From: Spinacia oleracea
Lineage: Eukaryota > Streptophyta > Magnoliopsida > Caryophyllales > Amaranthaceae
Reading direction: 5' to 3'
Length of the DNA stretch: 64,000 nucleotides
Assembly (NCBI RefSeq): GCF_020520425.1
Contig: NC_079490.1
Span: forward strand, 122,036,715 to 122,100,714
The notes under the pieces are model-generated. The model was not told where the DNA came from. It did no database searches and saw only the letters and a list, made by a program, of their open reading frames with translations. The translations under genes were made by a program, and so were the position numbers. This document shows, piece by piece, positions 23,483 through 35,879 of the stretch. Every line of letters starts with the position of its first letter. The first letter of the stretch is position 1.

Positions 23483-23869
23483 CTCCACTTCTCCTCATCA
23501 AAACAAGTTTTTATGGCGCCGCGAGCGTCTGTATTGAATAATTTTTTATTTCTGTTTGACGCCTAGGGCGTTTGTTTGGATAATTTTTCATTTCTGTTTG
23601 GATATGGCGTCGTTTTGTGCGCAAACATGTGGTGATTCATCACCTTTTTTATGTTAACGTTTTCACTTTGAGACTTTTAAGCACCTTCTCTGTTATTTGT
23701 GTATGTTTTGTGTGTTATTGGACGTCTATCTTTGTGCCCCAGAGCAGGTGTTTGTAAGTCTCTGAACAGGACTCCCATGCCCAAGTTTATTTTAGTTGAT
23801 TGATTGACGCAAGTCAATCAATCAGTATGATTGCCGCTGAACTTGGGTATGATTGTTGAGCTGTTTTTA
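23483..23869 (-). other. Non-coding spacer between antisense gene and repeat array
   Basis: About 390 bp of 3' untranslated sequence of the Gypsy element, downstream of the antisense gene's stop on the plus strand. No reading frame or clear motif. Includes a short inverted repeat TTGATTGACG/AAGTCAATCAA near 23800-23822. Confidence 0.5.
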
Positions 23870-25175
23870 GTGTCGGCATGTTTTATGCCGCGGCAGATAG
23901 GAGTAGTCCTGTGTGCCTTTGAAAAATAATGATCTGTTTTAAGGAAAACAATTTATTTGGGGGATTTTCCCTCGTCTTAGAATAGTAGAGGCATGTTATA
24001 TGCCGCAGCTGATTTGGAATAATCAACAACTGTTGGGAGTTTGCCCCCGTCTTAAATTCGTAGCGGCATGTTTTATGCCGCGGCGTATAGGGGTAATCCT
24101 ATTTTCCTTGGAAATAAACGTTCGTTGTAGGAGAAAGTTGGTTGTTTTTGGGAGTTTGCCCCCGTCTTAAAATGGAAGCGGCATGTTTATGCCGCGGCAT
24201 ATAGGAGTTTTCCTATGTGCCTTGGAAAACTAAACGTTCGTTTTGGGAAATCGATTGTTGGTGGGGGTTTGCTCCCTTCTTAAAATGGAAGCGGCATGTT
24301 TTATGCCACGGCATATAGTTGTAATCCTATGTGCCTTGAAAATAAACGTTCGTTTTAAGAGAACGTTGATTGTTTTTGGGGGTTTCCCCCCGTCTTAAAA
24401 TAGTAGCGGCATGGTTTATGCCGCGGCATATAGGAGTTGTCCTATGTGCCTTGGAAAAATAAACGTTCGTTTTGAGAAAACGATTGTTGGTGGGGGTATG
24501 CCCCCGTCTTAAAATGGAAGCGGCATGTTTTATGCCGCGACATATAGGTGTAATCCTATGTGCCTTGAAAATAAACGTTCGTTTTAAGAGAACGTTAATT
24601 GTTTTTGGGGGTTTGCCCCCGTCTTAAAATAGTAGCGGCATGGTTTATGCCGCAGCATATAGGAGTTGTCCTATGTGCCTTGGAAAAATAAACGTTCGTT
24701 TTGAGAAAACGATTGTTTGTGGGGGTTTTCCCCCGTCTTAAAATGGAAGCGGCTTGTTTTATGCCGCGGGATATAGGTGTAATCCTATGTGCCTTGAAAA
24801 TAAACGTTCGTTTTAAGAGAACGTTGATTGTTTTGGGGGGTTTTCCCCCGTCTTAAAATAGTAGCGGCATGGTTTATGCTGCGGCATATAGGAGTTGTCC
24901 TATGTGCCTTGGAAAAATAAACGTTCGTTTTGAGAAAACGTTGATTGTTTTTGGGGGTTTTCCCCCGTCTTAAAATAGTAGCGGCATGGTTTATGCCGCG
25001 GCATATCGGAGTTGTCCTATGTGCCTTGGAAAAATAAACGTTCGTTTTAAGAGAACGTTGATTTTTTTTGGGGGTTTGCCCCCGTCTTAAAATGTAAGCG
25101 GCATGTTTTATGTCGCGGCATATAGGTGTAATCCTAGGTGCCTTGAAAATAAACGTTCGCTTTAAGAGAACGGTT
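23870..25175 (-). repeat. Tandem array of about 114-bp repeats in the Tat element 3' region
   Basis: GCGGCATG starts recur at 24063, 24178, 24291, 24406, 24520, 24635, 24749, 24864, 24981 and 25098, so the spacing is 113-117 bp; two degenerate units precede them from about 23874. Two variants alternate: one with GGTGTAATCC and AAGAGAACG, one with GGAGTTGTCC and GAGAAAACG. This gives a dimer period of about 229 bp. Each unit has GCGGCAT/ATGCCGC and GGGGG/CCCCC inverted pairs. Tandem repeats in this part of Tat/Ogre elements are known and can seed satellites. A minus-strand frame through the array is a by-product of repeat length. Confidence 0.92.
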
Positions 25176-25498
25176 TCCATAATTTTGATAGGTGATCAGC
25201 CTATACTTGTGCTAATCTGGGCCACTTCTTAGGCTTCAATCAATTAGGCTTGGAAATGTTGCTAATCTGGGCCACTTCTTAGGCCATTATTCGATTAAGC
25301 TTTTTGCATGCATATGTTAGATAAATTAGTATTCGACGTGAGAGTAATAAATAGTACGAAACAAGTAGAGTAGTATTATTTATAACTTTGTAAGGAAAAT
25401 TTAGCCGGTTACAAGAGAGATTACTACCCTATCAGGACCGTTAGAGGTCATTCTCTAGGCAACAGATTCTTCAATGAAAGATGAAATCAGAATACATC

Positions 25499-28400
25499 TT
25501 AGAAAAAATATTTCTTGAGATTGTCTGCATTCCAGGTGCGCAGAATAGGTCGGCCTTGCATGTCTTGAATGCGATAGGTTCCATCCCTGACTTCATCATA
25601 GATCTCATAGGGTCCTTCCCAGGTGGGCGTCAGCTTGCCCTGCTCATTGGCTCGTCCCACAGACTCCATTTTTCGGAGAACAAAGTCTCCTACCTTAAGC
25701 ACTCTTTTAGAGACTTTCTTGTTGTACTCCCTCGCCATCCTTATCTTGTACAATTGTTGCCTTAGTGCCGCATTTCCTCTAACTTCGGGCAAAAAGTCCA
25801 AGGCCAATTTCATCATTCCCCAATTGGCATTCTCGTCATATAGCATGACCCTCAGTGTAGGTTCACACATTTCTATAGGGAGTACGGCCTCGGCACCATA
25901 GGCTAGCAAGAATGGGGTTTCGCCGGTGGAGTTCTTAGCCGTGGTGCGGATTGACCATAAGACATTTGGCAGCTCATCAGCCCAGAGACCCTTAGCTTCG
26001 TCCAGTTTCTTTTTAATCCCCTCAGAGATTATATTTTTGAATGCTTCGACCTGGCCATTGGCTTGGGGTCGTCCTACAGAAGCAAAGCAACTATGTATGT
26101 CGTGGTCTGCTAACCATTCCTTCAGCTTAGGAGTCTCAAATTGAGGTCCATTATCAAAGACGATAGCTTGTGGTATTCCGAAGCGAGTCATAATATTTTT
26201 CCAAATAAACGCCCTTACATTACTAGTCCTTATATTCTTGAGTGCTTCTACTTCTACCCACTTGGTGAAGTAGTCGACGGCTACAATCACGTAGCGCCGG
26301 CCTCCAGGGGCTGCTGTATATGGTCCTAACAGGTCCATCCCCCACTTGGCTAACGGAATGGGGCTTAGAATAGGGGTGAGAGGGTGAGCCGGCCTGTGAA
26401 TGAGATGAGCAAATCGTTGGCACTTGTCACACTTCTGCACCATGGACAAGGCGTCTTCTCTCAGAGTGGGCCAGTAATAACCAGTTCGCAGGGCTTTTTC
26501 AGCTAAAGCTCGTGCTCCGATATGGGAGCTACATAATCCCTGATGTAGGTCGTCCAGAATTGTCTTCCCTTTCTCAGGAGTGACACACCGCAGAAAGGGT
26601 CTGGAAAATGACTTCTTATACAAAAATCCATTCCACCGTTCAAACCAAGAACTTTTCTTCTGAATTTTGGCGGCTAGACTTGAGTCGTCTGGAAGTGAGC
26701 CGTCTACTTTGTATGCAATGATAGGGTCCATCCAAGTTGACGACCGGTCAAGAATTGATACCACAGGAGCACATAACTCTTGTTTGATGCTTCGTTTTTC
26801 TTTTACTTCCCAAAACACATGACGTGGAGTATCACAGGAAGCTGAGCTAGCTAGTTTAGACCGGGCATCGCCCTGATTGTTCTCTGTTCTGGGAATCTGC
26901 TTATCCTCGAAACTCTTCAAATGTTCTATTTCTTGACGCACAGCTTCCATGTATTTAATCATGTTGGGATCTCTTGCCTCATAGTCTCCATTTACTTGAA
27001 TTACAATGAGTGTTGAGTCAGACAAAGCCCGTATTTCTTGAGCTCCGGCAGCTTTGCACATTTTTATGCCGGCCAGCAGAGCCTCGTATTCATCCTAATT
27101 GTTAGATGTTTGGAATTTGAATCTCATGGCGTACTCGTACTTATCTCCTTCAGGAGATTGGCATATAATGCCAGCTCCGCATGCGTTCTGGGTGGACGAC
27201 CTATCTACATATACCGTCCAGCGGGTCGCCACATTCTTTTCAAAAGTTGGCCTTGTCATTTCTGCAATGAAATCGGCTAATGTTTGCCCCTTGATAGCCT
27301 TTCGAGGTTCATATGAGATATCAAATGCATTCAACTCAATTTCCCATTTGAGCATTCGCCTAGCGGCGTCTAGTTTAGTGAGCGGCTGTTTCAAGGGTTG
27401 ATCTGTGTATACCACCAGTTTGTGTGCCAGAAAGTAAGGACGCAGCTTCTTGCTTTCCATAAAAAGTGCAAGTGCAAACTTATTGATTAGAGGGTATCTC
27501 AATTCGGCATTCTGCAGGACGTGGCTTACAAAATAGACGGGGAGTTGCACTCCTTCTCTTCCTGTCAACAACACAACGCTCAAGGACCACTCGGAGATGG
27601 CCAAGTATACATACAAAGTTTCTCCTTGAAGGGGACTGACAAGTCGTGGTAAGGTGTGGAGATGTTCCTTTAACCGGACGAAGGCAATTTCTGCCGATTC
27701 AGTCCATTCAAACTTGCTCTTTTTCTTGATTGTGCCGAAGAAATAATGACACTTATCACCTACTCTTGATAAGAACCGTCCCAGGGCTGCTAGGCATTCA
27801 GTCAAACGTTGGACCTCCTTTACAGATTTTGGAGACGTCATATCTACTACTTCTTGTACTTTGTCAGGGTTGGCCTCAATTCCCCTTTCATCAATTAGGA
27901 ATCCCAAGAACTTCCCAGCCGTCACTCCAAAGACACATTTCTTCGGATTCAGTCTCATCTGATATTTTCGGAGTGTCTCAAAAGTTTCTCTCAGATCAGC
28001 TAGGTTTTCTTCACATTGCTTGCTTTTTACTATCATATCATTAATGTAGGCCTCAATGTTCCGTCCCAACTGATTAGAGAAGACGGTGTTGACTAGACGC
28101 TGAAATGTGGCCGTCGCATTCTTTAAGCCAAACGACATCACTTTATAACAGTACAAGCCTTGCTCAGTAACAAATGACGTTTTCTCCTGATCATTTGGCC
28201 ATAAAGGAATTTGGTGAAAACCAGAATAGGCATCCATGAAGGACATCATAGCATGACCAGCCGTCGAGTCTACCAACCGGTCTATCTTGGGCAGAGGAAA
28301 GCTGTCTTTTGGGCAGGCCTTGTTTAGATCCGTGTAGTCCACACACATTCTCCGGGATCCATTAGGCTTCGGCACCAACACTACATTTGCTACCCAATCT

Positions 28401-28977
28401 GGATATTGACTTGGTTGTATGAACCCAGCATCTAACAACTTCTGTACTTCCTCAGCTGCGACTTTGTTTCTATCCTCGCCGTGATTTCTCTTCTTGTGAC
28501 GAACAGGTTTCAAGGAATCATCCACGTTGAGTTTATGGACGGCTACACTTGGATCGATGCCCGGCATCTCCTCCACGGTGAAAGCAAAGATGTCCTGGAA
28601 CTCTCTTAAGAGAGTGACCAGTTGTGCCCCAAGCTGATCGTCAGGAGAGACCCCTACAGGCATCGTCCTATCAGGACGCGCTTCATCAAGGATGACTTCA
28701 TAATGACCACCTACTTGCTCAGGCCGCCTTGTCTCCATGTGGGACGCGGAAATGACAAAGGTTTCTTTCTTGACTTTATCTTCTATCTCATCTAGTTTTC
28801 TTTTTGAACCTGCTCGGGCTTCATCAGTCTTGCTGCCTCCCCAAGCCTCGGGACTTAGTGTAGTGAGATAACAATCTCTTGCTAGTTGCTGGTCACCATG
28901 AATAGTGCCGACTTGGCCTTTATCACAGACATACTTCATAAGCATAAGATGAGTGACGACCACTGCTTTGGTCTGAT
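25499..28977 (-). pseudogene. Tat-type Gypsy pol: RT, RNase H, second RNase H, integrase
   Basis: Reads right to left. The RT region (about 28530-27700) has MCVDYTDLNKACPKD and FMDAYSGFHQI; its catalytic box reads YIND where YVDD is expected, a G-to-A type change at 28040-28042. RNase H follows (VVYTDQPLKQ, about 27400), then a second, archaeal-type RNase H starting WTVYVDRSS (about 27225), interrupted by a TAG at 27095-27097, then SDSTLIVIQVNG. Integrase has the zinc-binding H..H..CDKCQ (about 26430), the aspartates in GMDLLGPY and FDNGPQFE and the glutamate in NGQVEA. No chromodomain follows. A one-base deletion near 28980 separates this frame from the protease frame. Both the active-site change and the stop would disable it. 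Confidence 0.92.
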
Positions 28978-31209
28978 TTAAGTGGGACGGCCCAAGATGA
29001 TATTGTAAGCAGTTAGGTCTTTCACAATCAGAAATCGGACGTTCAAGTTCCTACTTTGATGCCGGCCTCCTACTCGGAGGGGCAGAGTGATGATTCCTTG
29101 GGGATGAATTATGCCGCCTCCGAATCCAATGATGGGGTAATGTATCTTTTCAATCATCTTAGGGTCATGTTCAAGACGATTCAGACAAGCTGTACTGATA
29201 ATATCTGACGAACTCCCCGTGTCTACTAAGATACGCCTTACTTTGAGGTTTGCTACCTTCAGTTCAATAACCAAGGGATCGTCATGAGGAGTGGCTATCT
29301 TGCCTCTGTCGGCTTCACAAATCTCTACTTTAGGGAAGTGATCCATTGGAGCTTTTCCTGACAATATTACCTGCCCCAACCGGCTTGCATAATCCTTTTT
29401 CCCTCTCATTGTTGGGCCCCCAACGGCTAGGCCTCCAGAGATGACGGCTACACATTCTGGATCAGTGTCATTGCCATCACGCCGATATGACGGTGACTTA
29501 CTTTTCTTATAGAACTTTTTACCATTTCCCCCTGTGCTCGTGCTGAGATATGATTTCAGAAATCCTTTAGCGGCTAATCCATCAAGAGCTCTGCGCAGAC
29601 TCTTGCAATCTTTTGTGTCATGGCCTGCATCACAATGGAACTTACAATAAAGGGAGTTGTCCCGGGTTTCCACCGGCGACTTCATAGGGAACGGACGATC
29701 AATCTCATATCTATCACTGACGTCCAGCAGTATCGTATACAAGTCAGTGTTATATTCAAATCTCTCTTTATCGTAGGGTCGTCCTCTCTTCTTCCCTTGG
29801 GAGGTGTTAGCCTGATACCCTTTCTTTTCAATAGCCCACGTCCCATTCGGACGGTTGGTCTTTTTATCTGTCTTGTCTTTGCTCTGAGGGTGGTCTGCAG
29901 TCTCAGTTCCCTTAGATTCCTTTGGGGCGGAACAGATTTATGTGGCATGGATAAAGGATTCGGCCTCGTCCAGGGCATCTGCCATAGTTCTCACACTCTT
30001 TTTCACCAAGTCAAACTTAAAGGAACCCTTCTTAAGTCCCCTAGAAAAGTTGTCAAAGGCCACCCCATCAGGTAAATCCGGAATTTTCCCCGACTCCAAG
30101 TTGAAACGTCGCACATAGCTTCGTAAGGACTCGTCTTTTCCTTATTGTATTCGGCCCAAATGCATGCTCGTCTTCTTTTCCTCCTTATAAACCATGAACC
30201 TTGCAGAAAACAACATTTCCAGTTCTGCACCAAGTTCCAGCGGGCAACTTCTCAAACCATTTTGAGGCAACACCTTTCAGAGTGGGCGGGAAGTATTTGC
30301 ACCAAGTTGCATTAGTAGTCCCTTGGACATACATGTGGTGACGATAGGCCAAGAGGTGTACATCAAGATCAGAGGTGCCGTCATAGGCGTCAATAGCTGG
30401 TGGCTTCGCCTTAGGCTCCTTGGGAGCGTTCATAATATCAACACAAAATGGAGTGGTGTAGTCGAGGATGAGGTCGACTACTCCCTGTTGAATGTGGCAT
30501 ATTGGGTCTTGCCTTCTACCCTGGGATGTTCTACGCCGCTCGCTGTCCGCGCGACTGACATTGGTCCTGGTGAGACGGCGCGAAGGAGCAGCAAGGGGTG
30601 AATCTTCCATAACAGGGGTGGAACTTGTGTCTGACAACTCAGTTTCTTGAGGCCTGTCTAGCTGGATGACTGGTACTCTTCTGGACGGTCCAGGTTCTGG
30701 CCGAGCAGTTGTTAAAATCCGAAGCGGAGCCATAGGCTGGAAATAAGTCCTAGTCCTGTCGAAACGTCTGTCATGCTCGTCATTTCAAGCTTGGTCTTGC
30801 CGCCAGACATTAGACCGAGTAAGTCCATTAAAGAATGGCATCCTCGTCCCATGAGACTGAGAGCGGATGGTCTTGATCTCACCTTGAAGTGTGTCCATCT
30901 GCGCCTAAAATCCGGCCAGAATATCTTTGAGTTGAACAGCTGACACCGGCAGATCTGGGTTCTCCTCCATGACTGTATCGGCGTCGGCCCTCAAGTGCCA
31001 CCTGGAGGAAATGAAGGCTGACCCGTCTCATCTTCCATCTGGACTTGCTCAGGTTGTGGTTCAGGAGGGGGATCAGGACGGCCGTCCTGCCCCACAGATT
31101 GGTTGCTTCTCTCGTCTCTCCCTCGAGGAGGACGGTCACCATTCATTGTGGTCTCGTCAATTTCGTTTCGATTGATGGGTGCGTCTCCAAAGTGCTGGAC
31201 GTCTACCAT
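28978..31209 (-). pseudogene. Tat-type Gypsy gag and protease, frameshifted
   Basis: gag begins at about 31209, only 31 bp from the LTR edge, with a proline-rich N-terminus (31209-30991). Capsid-like sequence with PAIDAYDGTSDLDVHLL and KYFPPTLKGVASKWF is at about 30390-30250. A zinc-finger-like CKFHCDAGHDTKDC is near 29645-29605, and the aspartic protease motif ILVDTGSSSDII near 29240-29200. The gag part needs several frame changes and has stops (for example after 30991, near 30905 and 30185), so it is dead. The protease frame 29742-28978 is open and ends at the frameshift shared with pol. Confidence 0.85.
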
Positions 31210-31221
31210 GTTACCTTACCT

Positions 31222-31240
31222 CCCCACAGATGGCGCCAAA
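31222..31240 (-). other. Primer binding site of the Tat-type Gypsy
   Basis: TGGCGCCATCTGTGGGG reads on the minus strand two bases inside the right LTR. The TGGCGCC core is the complement of a tRNA 3' end ending GGCGCCA, typical of Tat/Athila elements (tRNA-Asp is the usual assignment); the rest matches less well. Confidence 0.7.
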
Positions 31241-31751
31241 TGTTGTGGGAGTTTTTCCAATGGTTGATGACGAGGAGGTATCCGGTTCCACGTAGAGTCG
31301 AGTCCAGTCCACGTAGGGCGACTTTCCTGCAAAACAAGAATATTCCCGGAGGAATATTCCCTCCGATGCTTAAGTAAGATTATGGTTTTAAGGAAGAAGT
31401 GCTTAATAAAAAGAAAGCATTAACTATATGAAATTGAAGGGTGTTTCTCTATTAGGAACTTGTGTCAATTCCTTAGGAATTGAGTGTATTTATAGTCTCC
31501 CCCTTGTGTGGGAAAACCCTAGGAAGGTTTCACATGATTGGCTAGTTTACCATAATATGACAAGTGTCACTATCATAATATTCTCTATGTTGGGCCATGG
31601 GCCTTTAAGAAGTTTGTACTCTTTATTTCAGCCATACATCATCAAATGCTTATTCCTAACTGGCTGCCAAATTAGGTATTTTGCTTGCTGAAATGTGCCA
31701 TGTGTCACCCTATGATTGGGCCACGCAGGCTGGGTATTTTTACCCACATCA
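31241..31751 (-). repeat. 5' LTR of the Tat-type Gypsy
   Basis: 511 bp, the partner of 9215-9725. Minus-strand TATAAATA at 31487-31494. Followed by the second GATTC duplication at 31752-31756. Confidence 0.93.
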
Positions 31752-34700
31752 GATTCTACCACAAATCTGAGAACATATGGTTGTTGCTTAAGATAATGTC
31801 TTTTAGGAAACCATCATATTTCCAAAAAGGCAAGTGGGAGAAAAATGACCTCGAATGAACTTCGAGTCAAGCAACAAACAAATGTAGGATACTCAGGAGT
31901 CTTTGGAAAAGCTCCGTACTTAGAAGCCTTTGGAAGAGCTTCAAGAAGACTTTAGAAGTGCTTCAAGAGAATCCTAATACTCAAAAGGACTGAGTAATTT
32001 CTTTATAGACACTAACGTTTGATGTTCAATACCTAGGTAAATCGTATAAAGAATAGAATTCAACCAAGATAGATACATAGATATCTTGAGGAATGACAAC
32101 TATGAAGACTTTGGAAAGTGCTTCAAGAACATACGACTTACAGGTTAGCTACGACGAATTAAAAATTCCCAAGTATGGTGAGGCCATCAAAAATATAAGT
32201 ATGGTTCGAGGCCATACAAAATGGTTTGAGGCCATTTCATCCAAAGTATCTTCATCTTAAAGAATCAAATCTATGATTTGGTTGATTTGCATAAAGGGTT
32301 CACTCCCATTGGTTGCAAACATGTTTTCTAAACATACAACATTGATTTGCATAAAGGGTTCACTCCCATTGGTTGCAAACATGTTTTCAAAACATACAAA
32401 GAAGATATTGTATACACATACAAAAGAAAAGCTAGATTGGTGGTTAAGATTATAAAAAACTACGGCGTTGATAATGTTGAAATCTTTTTCACCAAGTCGG
32501 AATGTTTGAACAATTTTGGATAAATCTAGCAATCATTGCATATGGCAATATGGCAATTGGAAAACGAAACACCTTCCTCAATTGGACTTGTAGAAAGGAA
32601 TTGTATAGATCACATAATGTAAAATTTTTGAATGCTAGATAAAAGAGCAAGCTTAAGAAGTCTATTCGTAGATTAAAGCATGCAAGTGGGAATTGGAACA
32701 TATTTTTCAAAAGGCTATTGAGCAATCATAGTTTTATGAAAATATGGATCATCTTATAGATGAGGAGTTTAGTGGGAGCTAATTCAAGTTTATTGGTTCT
32801 ATATATGAGATACATATCTCTCTATTGAAAATGACATTCAAATTCTGAATGGTTAGATTTGAAAGTATTTGTCAATATAAGAACCATGGAGAAACTTAGA
32901 ACATATTGGGTTAAAGATCTATTGGATAGGATCTAAAGAGTTGTTTGGATTACGTAAAAGTAATTACTAAATCAAACACAATTAAGAGACTCAAAAGCGA
33001 CTCTCAACCCATATGAGTAAGTCTAAGTAATGAATGCTTTAACTAAGTATAAAGATAGGATGTTATCACTAAAGTTAAGAATGAAGGACCTTGAAGAGGT
33101 GCCTTCACCTTATATCACATGGCTATGCCAAGATTTTAGCAAGATTCAGTATCTCTTGAAACAGAATAAAGCTAAAAGTTACATGGATAGATTTTAAAAT
33201 GCGAATGGTTTTTGCATTACAATCAATCATGTATGATGTGATATATAGATCGCCAAGAGAACTCGTGAACATTAGATTGTGACGAGTTTATACCAATCTC
33301 TAATGATCTAGATCAAAGATCATTAGAACAATATCAAGAACATCCAGCACATTTGGATATGTAGGATGAGCACTTGATAAAAGGAAGTGAAGATGAACTA
33401 AAGTTTTGATGCTACATGCATTTGCCTAAGAAAAAGTTGAATCTTGTTGTTAGGCAAACCACAAACATACACGGGCAATTAGGCGTCGTGATTAAAAGGT
33501 GGTAACATAGGTTCTAAACCATATGTGATGCATGGGAAACTGAATCAATGATTAGTTTCCAAGTTCTCAGTTGAAAGATGTATCTCCCACATCTCTGTGA
33601 ACTGGTTGGAGTATTCCAAAAGGATGACATCATTTGCAATTCTACATAATTGAAATGAACTCATTATTGCCTAAGAAGCAATGAAAGGGAATTGTTTCTA
33701 GTGGGAGTTCTTCAATGAACTCAGGTTGATCACAAGTCTGCTATCTGGATGATTTTCTATTTTAAATATGATTATCATTCTAGACAGTAATGAAAGACTA
33801 GATCATTCTATAAACATATTCAAAGATCTTTTCATCTTACGTCGAAAGGCTTTCGATAGAAAGGATGCTAAGAATAGCAAAGTATGATAAACTAAACCTC
33901 TGCATTGAATGAGACACAACATTCATATGCAAAAATGGAATCAAGTTAGAGTTCTATGAATGTTTTAAGTATTGGGTGAAAGGCCTATATCTGTAAAACA
34001 TTAAATGCTTGATTTTGGGTTAGAGGCCCACGATTTGGTAAGCATTTGGTTTAAACATTTATCATTTATGAAATTACATTTCATAGATCATGTAATCTTC
34101 GTTTAGTATTAAATGATAAGTCCATGTGATTCAAAACATTCAATAAATGGGATGTCAAGATGGATTCTTCGACAAAGAAACACCCATAAGTGAACTTGAA
34201 TATTGAAGTCACAAAGAATCCCTAATCCAGGTCATTGAAAGGTGGACGACCAATTACTAATGAAGATTAGATTGCAAGTAGATTTGTAGTTCGGTTTCTT
34301 GAACTAGATTGACTGGAAGTCAGAATCTTTTGCATAGATACTTATTGGACCTTGTATCGGATTGACCATGAGAACACTTTAAGAGATTAAAGTCATTTCA
34401 TAAGCACTTCTCATTAATGGTGATTAGAACCATTCCTCAGAACATGAGTGATTATGTCTTCTCGTTTGAGAATTAGTTCGCTTTGATACTAGCTAAATGT
34501 CGCACCGTAAAAGGAAGCTATAAAAGAAGTTATTGGGCGTACTATGAATCAAAGTGAATGTTCATAGATTGCAAGAATGGATTGTCCTCCTATCTTTGAT
34601 GGGATATGGTGTTTTTGTGTAACAAGGCCTCTCGGATAGTTAGATACTATGAAAATGCATGGTCGTGCTCAGAATGGTTAAGGCTTAACCTTCTGTAAAA

Positions 34701-34840
34701 GTTTAACAGTTGAGCTCTGTAATCCGAGAAACACTTCTGGACCTAATAAGGATGGCTTGGATCTTACCTTATGTTCAGCAAGTAACACTAAGCGACAAAG
34801 GAATGTGAATGCACACTTGTCTGGATGACAAGTGGGAGAC
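31752..34840 (+). mobile_element. Decayed Copia element, right half (copy C)
   Basis: Continues copy C after the Gypsy insertion. ATCTGAGAACATATGG at about 31766 aligns with the integrase-RT spacer of the young Copia near 19299, so the Gypsy entered within pol. RT traces are visible at 32260-32480 (VDLHKGF..IGCKHVFK). From 33960 it aligns with the 3' untranslated region of the young Copia and ends with ACAAGTGGGAGAC (34828-34840). All frames are destroyed. Confidence 0.75.
32281..32400 (+). repeat. 60-bp tandem duplication in decayed RT
   Basis: 32281-32340 and 32341-32400 are the same 60-bp segment twice, differing at about three positions. The length is a multiple of three, so the remnant frame stays open through both copies. 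Confidence 0.9.
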
Positions 34841-35879
34841 TGAAGGAAATATGTCCTTCACCCAAGGTGCATTAAGTATAATACCAAGGTTCAGATTAAT
34901 TTCGAACAATTAATTCAGTAAGATCAAGTGATCGGAACAGCTAGCTGGAGCAATGCTTCCGATCAGTGAGTTCTAATCTATATTAGGCTCACAACTTACT
35001 CTTGACTGAACCTATAAGGTCACACCAATGACATGTAATAGATCACCGGATTAAATGAATAGGAAATTCATTTAATAGCTTTTCGGGAATTAGTTTGGAA
35101 AACGTATTATACGATACGACCTTGCGTCCGAATCGTATATCGTATCACGAATATTCGTAAGTTGGGCGAAACGAATAATCGTATCGTACGACGGTGATTC
35201 GTCGTATACGATATGATCAATAATAGCCGTAAGGCGTTAGTCGCGAATACGAGCCGCATCGGAGCTGCCGGCCCGTCGAGCCAAGCGCGCATGCGCGCAA
35301 GGCCCAACGAGCCATCGAACTCGCAACGCAGCAAGCAAGCCAGCCCGCGGGGCGTGGCAGCGCGCATAACCGCACAGCAACACAATAGCGAGTACGCAAG
35401 GCCCACGGCCCACGGCCATGCTGCTCGGCTGCGCGCGCTGTGGGCTTCGGCATGCAGTGCGTTGGCTGGGCGCGGGTTTGTGCTCGCGTGTGGGATGTGG
35501 CCGGTCAAGGATTTTTGGTCTTGGCCGGTTACATTAATAATATAATTAGGTTATTATATTTTCCCACACAACACACAATCAGTTTTCCAAGTCCCCTAAA
35601 CCTAATTCCTAAATTAAGTTCTTCGGTTTTTCTCTCTGCTAAAAAACTGTTCATCCCGAAAAGCAAAAATCTTGTGCATTGTCTAAACTACAATAATCAA
35701 GACGGATCTGAACGTGTCGGTGAACCAAATAGAGGAACGACAAGTGGAGTTCTTTGTTCGTGTTCGTTGATACAATACTCGGGAAAACACGCTTCAAATG
35801 TAAGTATGCTTAAACTGTGCTTTATACATGTTTCCTGACTTTGGGGATGTTCCGCACATGTTATGTATGTTTAACTGTA
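34841..35879 (+). repeat. 3' LTR of Copia copy C
   Basis: Begins TGAAGGAAATATGTCC directly after the polypurine tract, related to but clearly diverged from the young Copia LTR. It has the TTACTCTTGACTGAACC block (about 34998-35014), a GC-rich block (35235-35520), and near its end the strong splice-donor-like GTAAGTATG (35800). The right end, near TTTAACTGTA, is not a clean CA and abuts inverted Copia B sequence. Confidence 0.8.

Larger units (their letters stand above)
9215..31751 (-). mobile_element. Tat/Retand-type Ty3-Gypsy LTR retrotransposon
   Basis: This is a complete element in minus orientation: 511-bp LTRs on both sides, TG...CA ends, TSD GATTC, a TGGCGCC-type PBS inside the right LTR, and a polypurine tract beside the left LTR. 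It is about 12.1 kb once the nested Copia is removed. The order of parts in element sense is gag, protease, RT, RNase H, a second (archaeal-type) RNase H, integrase, tandem repeats, antisense gene, 3' LTR. The double RNase H, the repeat array and the antisense gene together are hallmarks of the Tat lineage (Grande, Retand). My hand count finds about 15 substitutions and 2 single-base indels between the two LTRs, near 3%. The element is inserted in decayed Copia C. Confidence 0.93.

Noticed and set aside
23870..25175. CRISPR-like regular repeats
   Set aside because: Repeats are directly adjacent without unique spacers, and the genome is plant nuclear.
24785..25180. 131-codon minus-strand frame with repeating residues
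   Set aside because: It runs through the 114-bp tandem repeats; the internal periodicity is the DNA repeat read in one frame.
25481..28044. Several plus-strand frames opposite Gypsy pol
   Set aside because: All are complements of the clearly recognisable RT, RNase H and integrase coding sequence.
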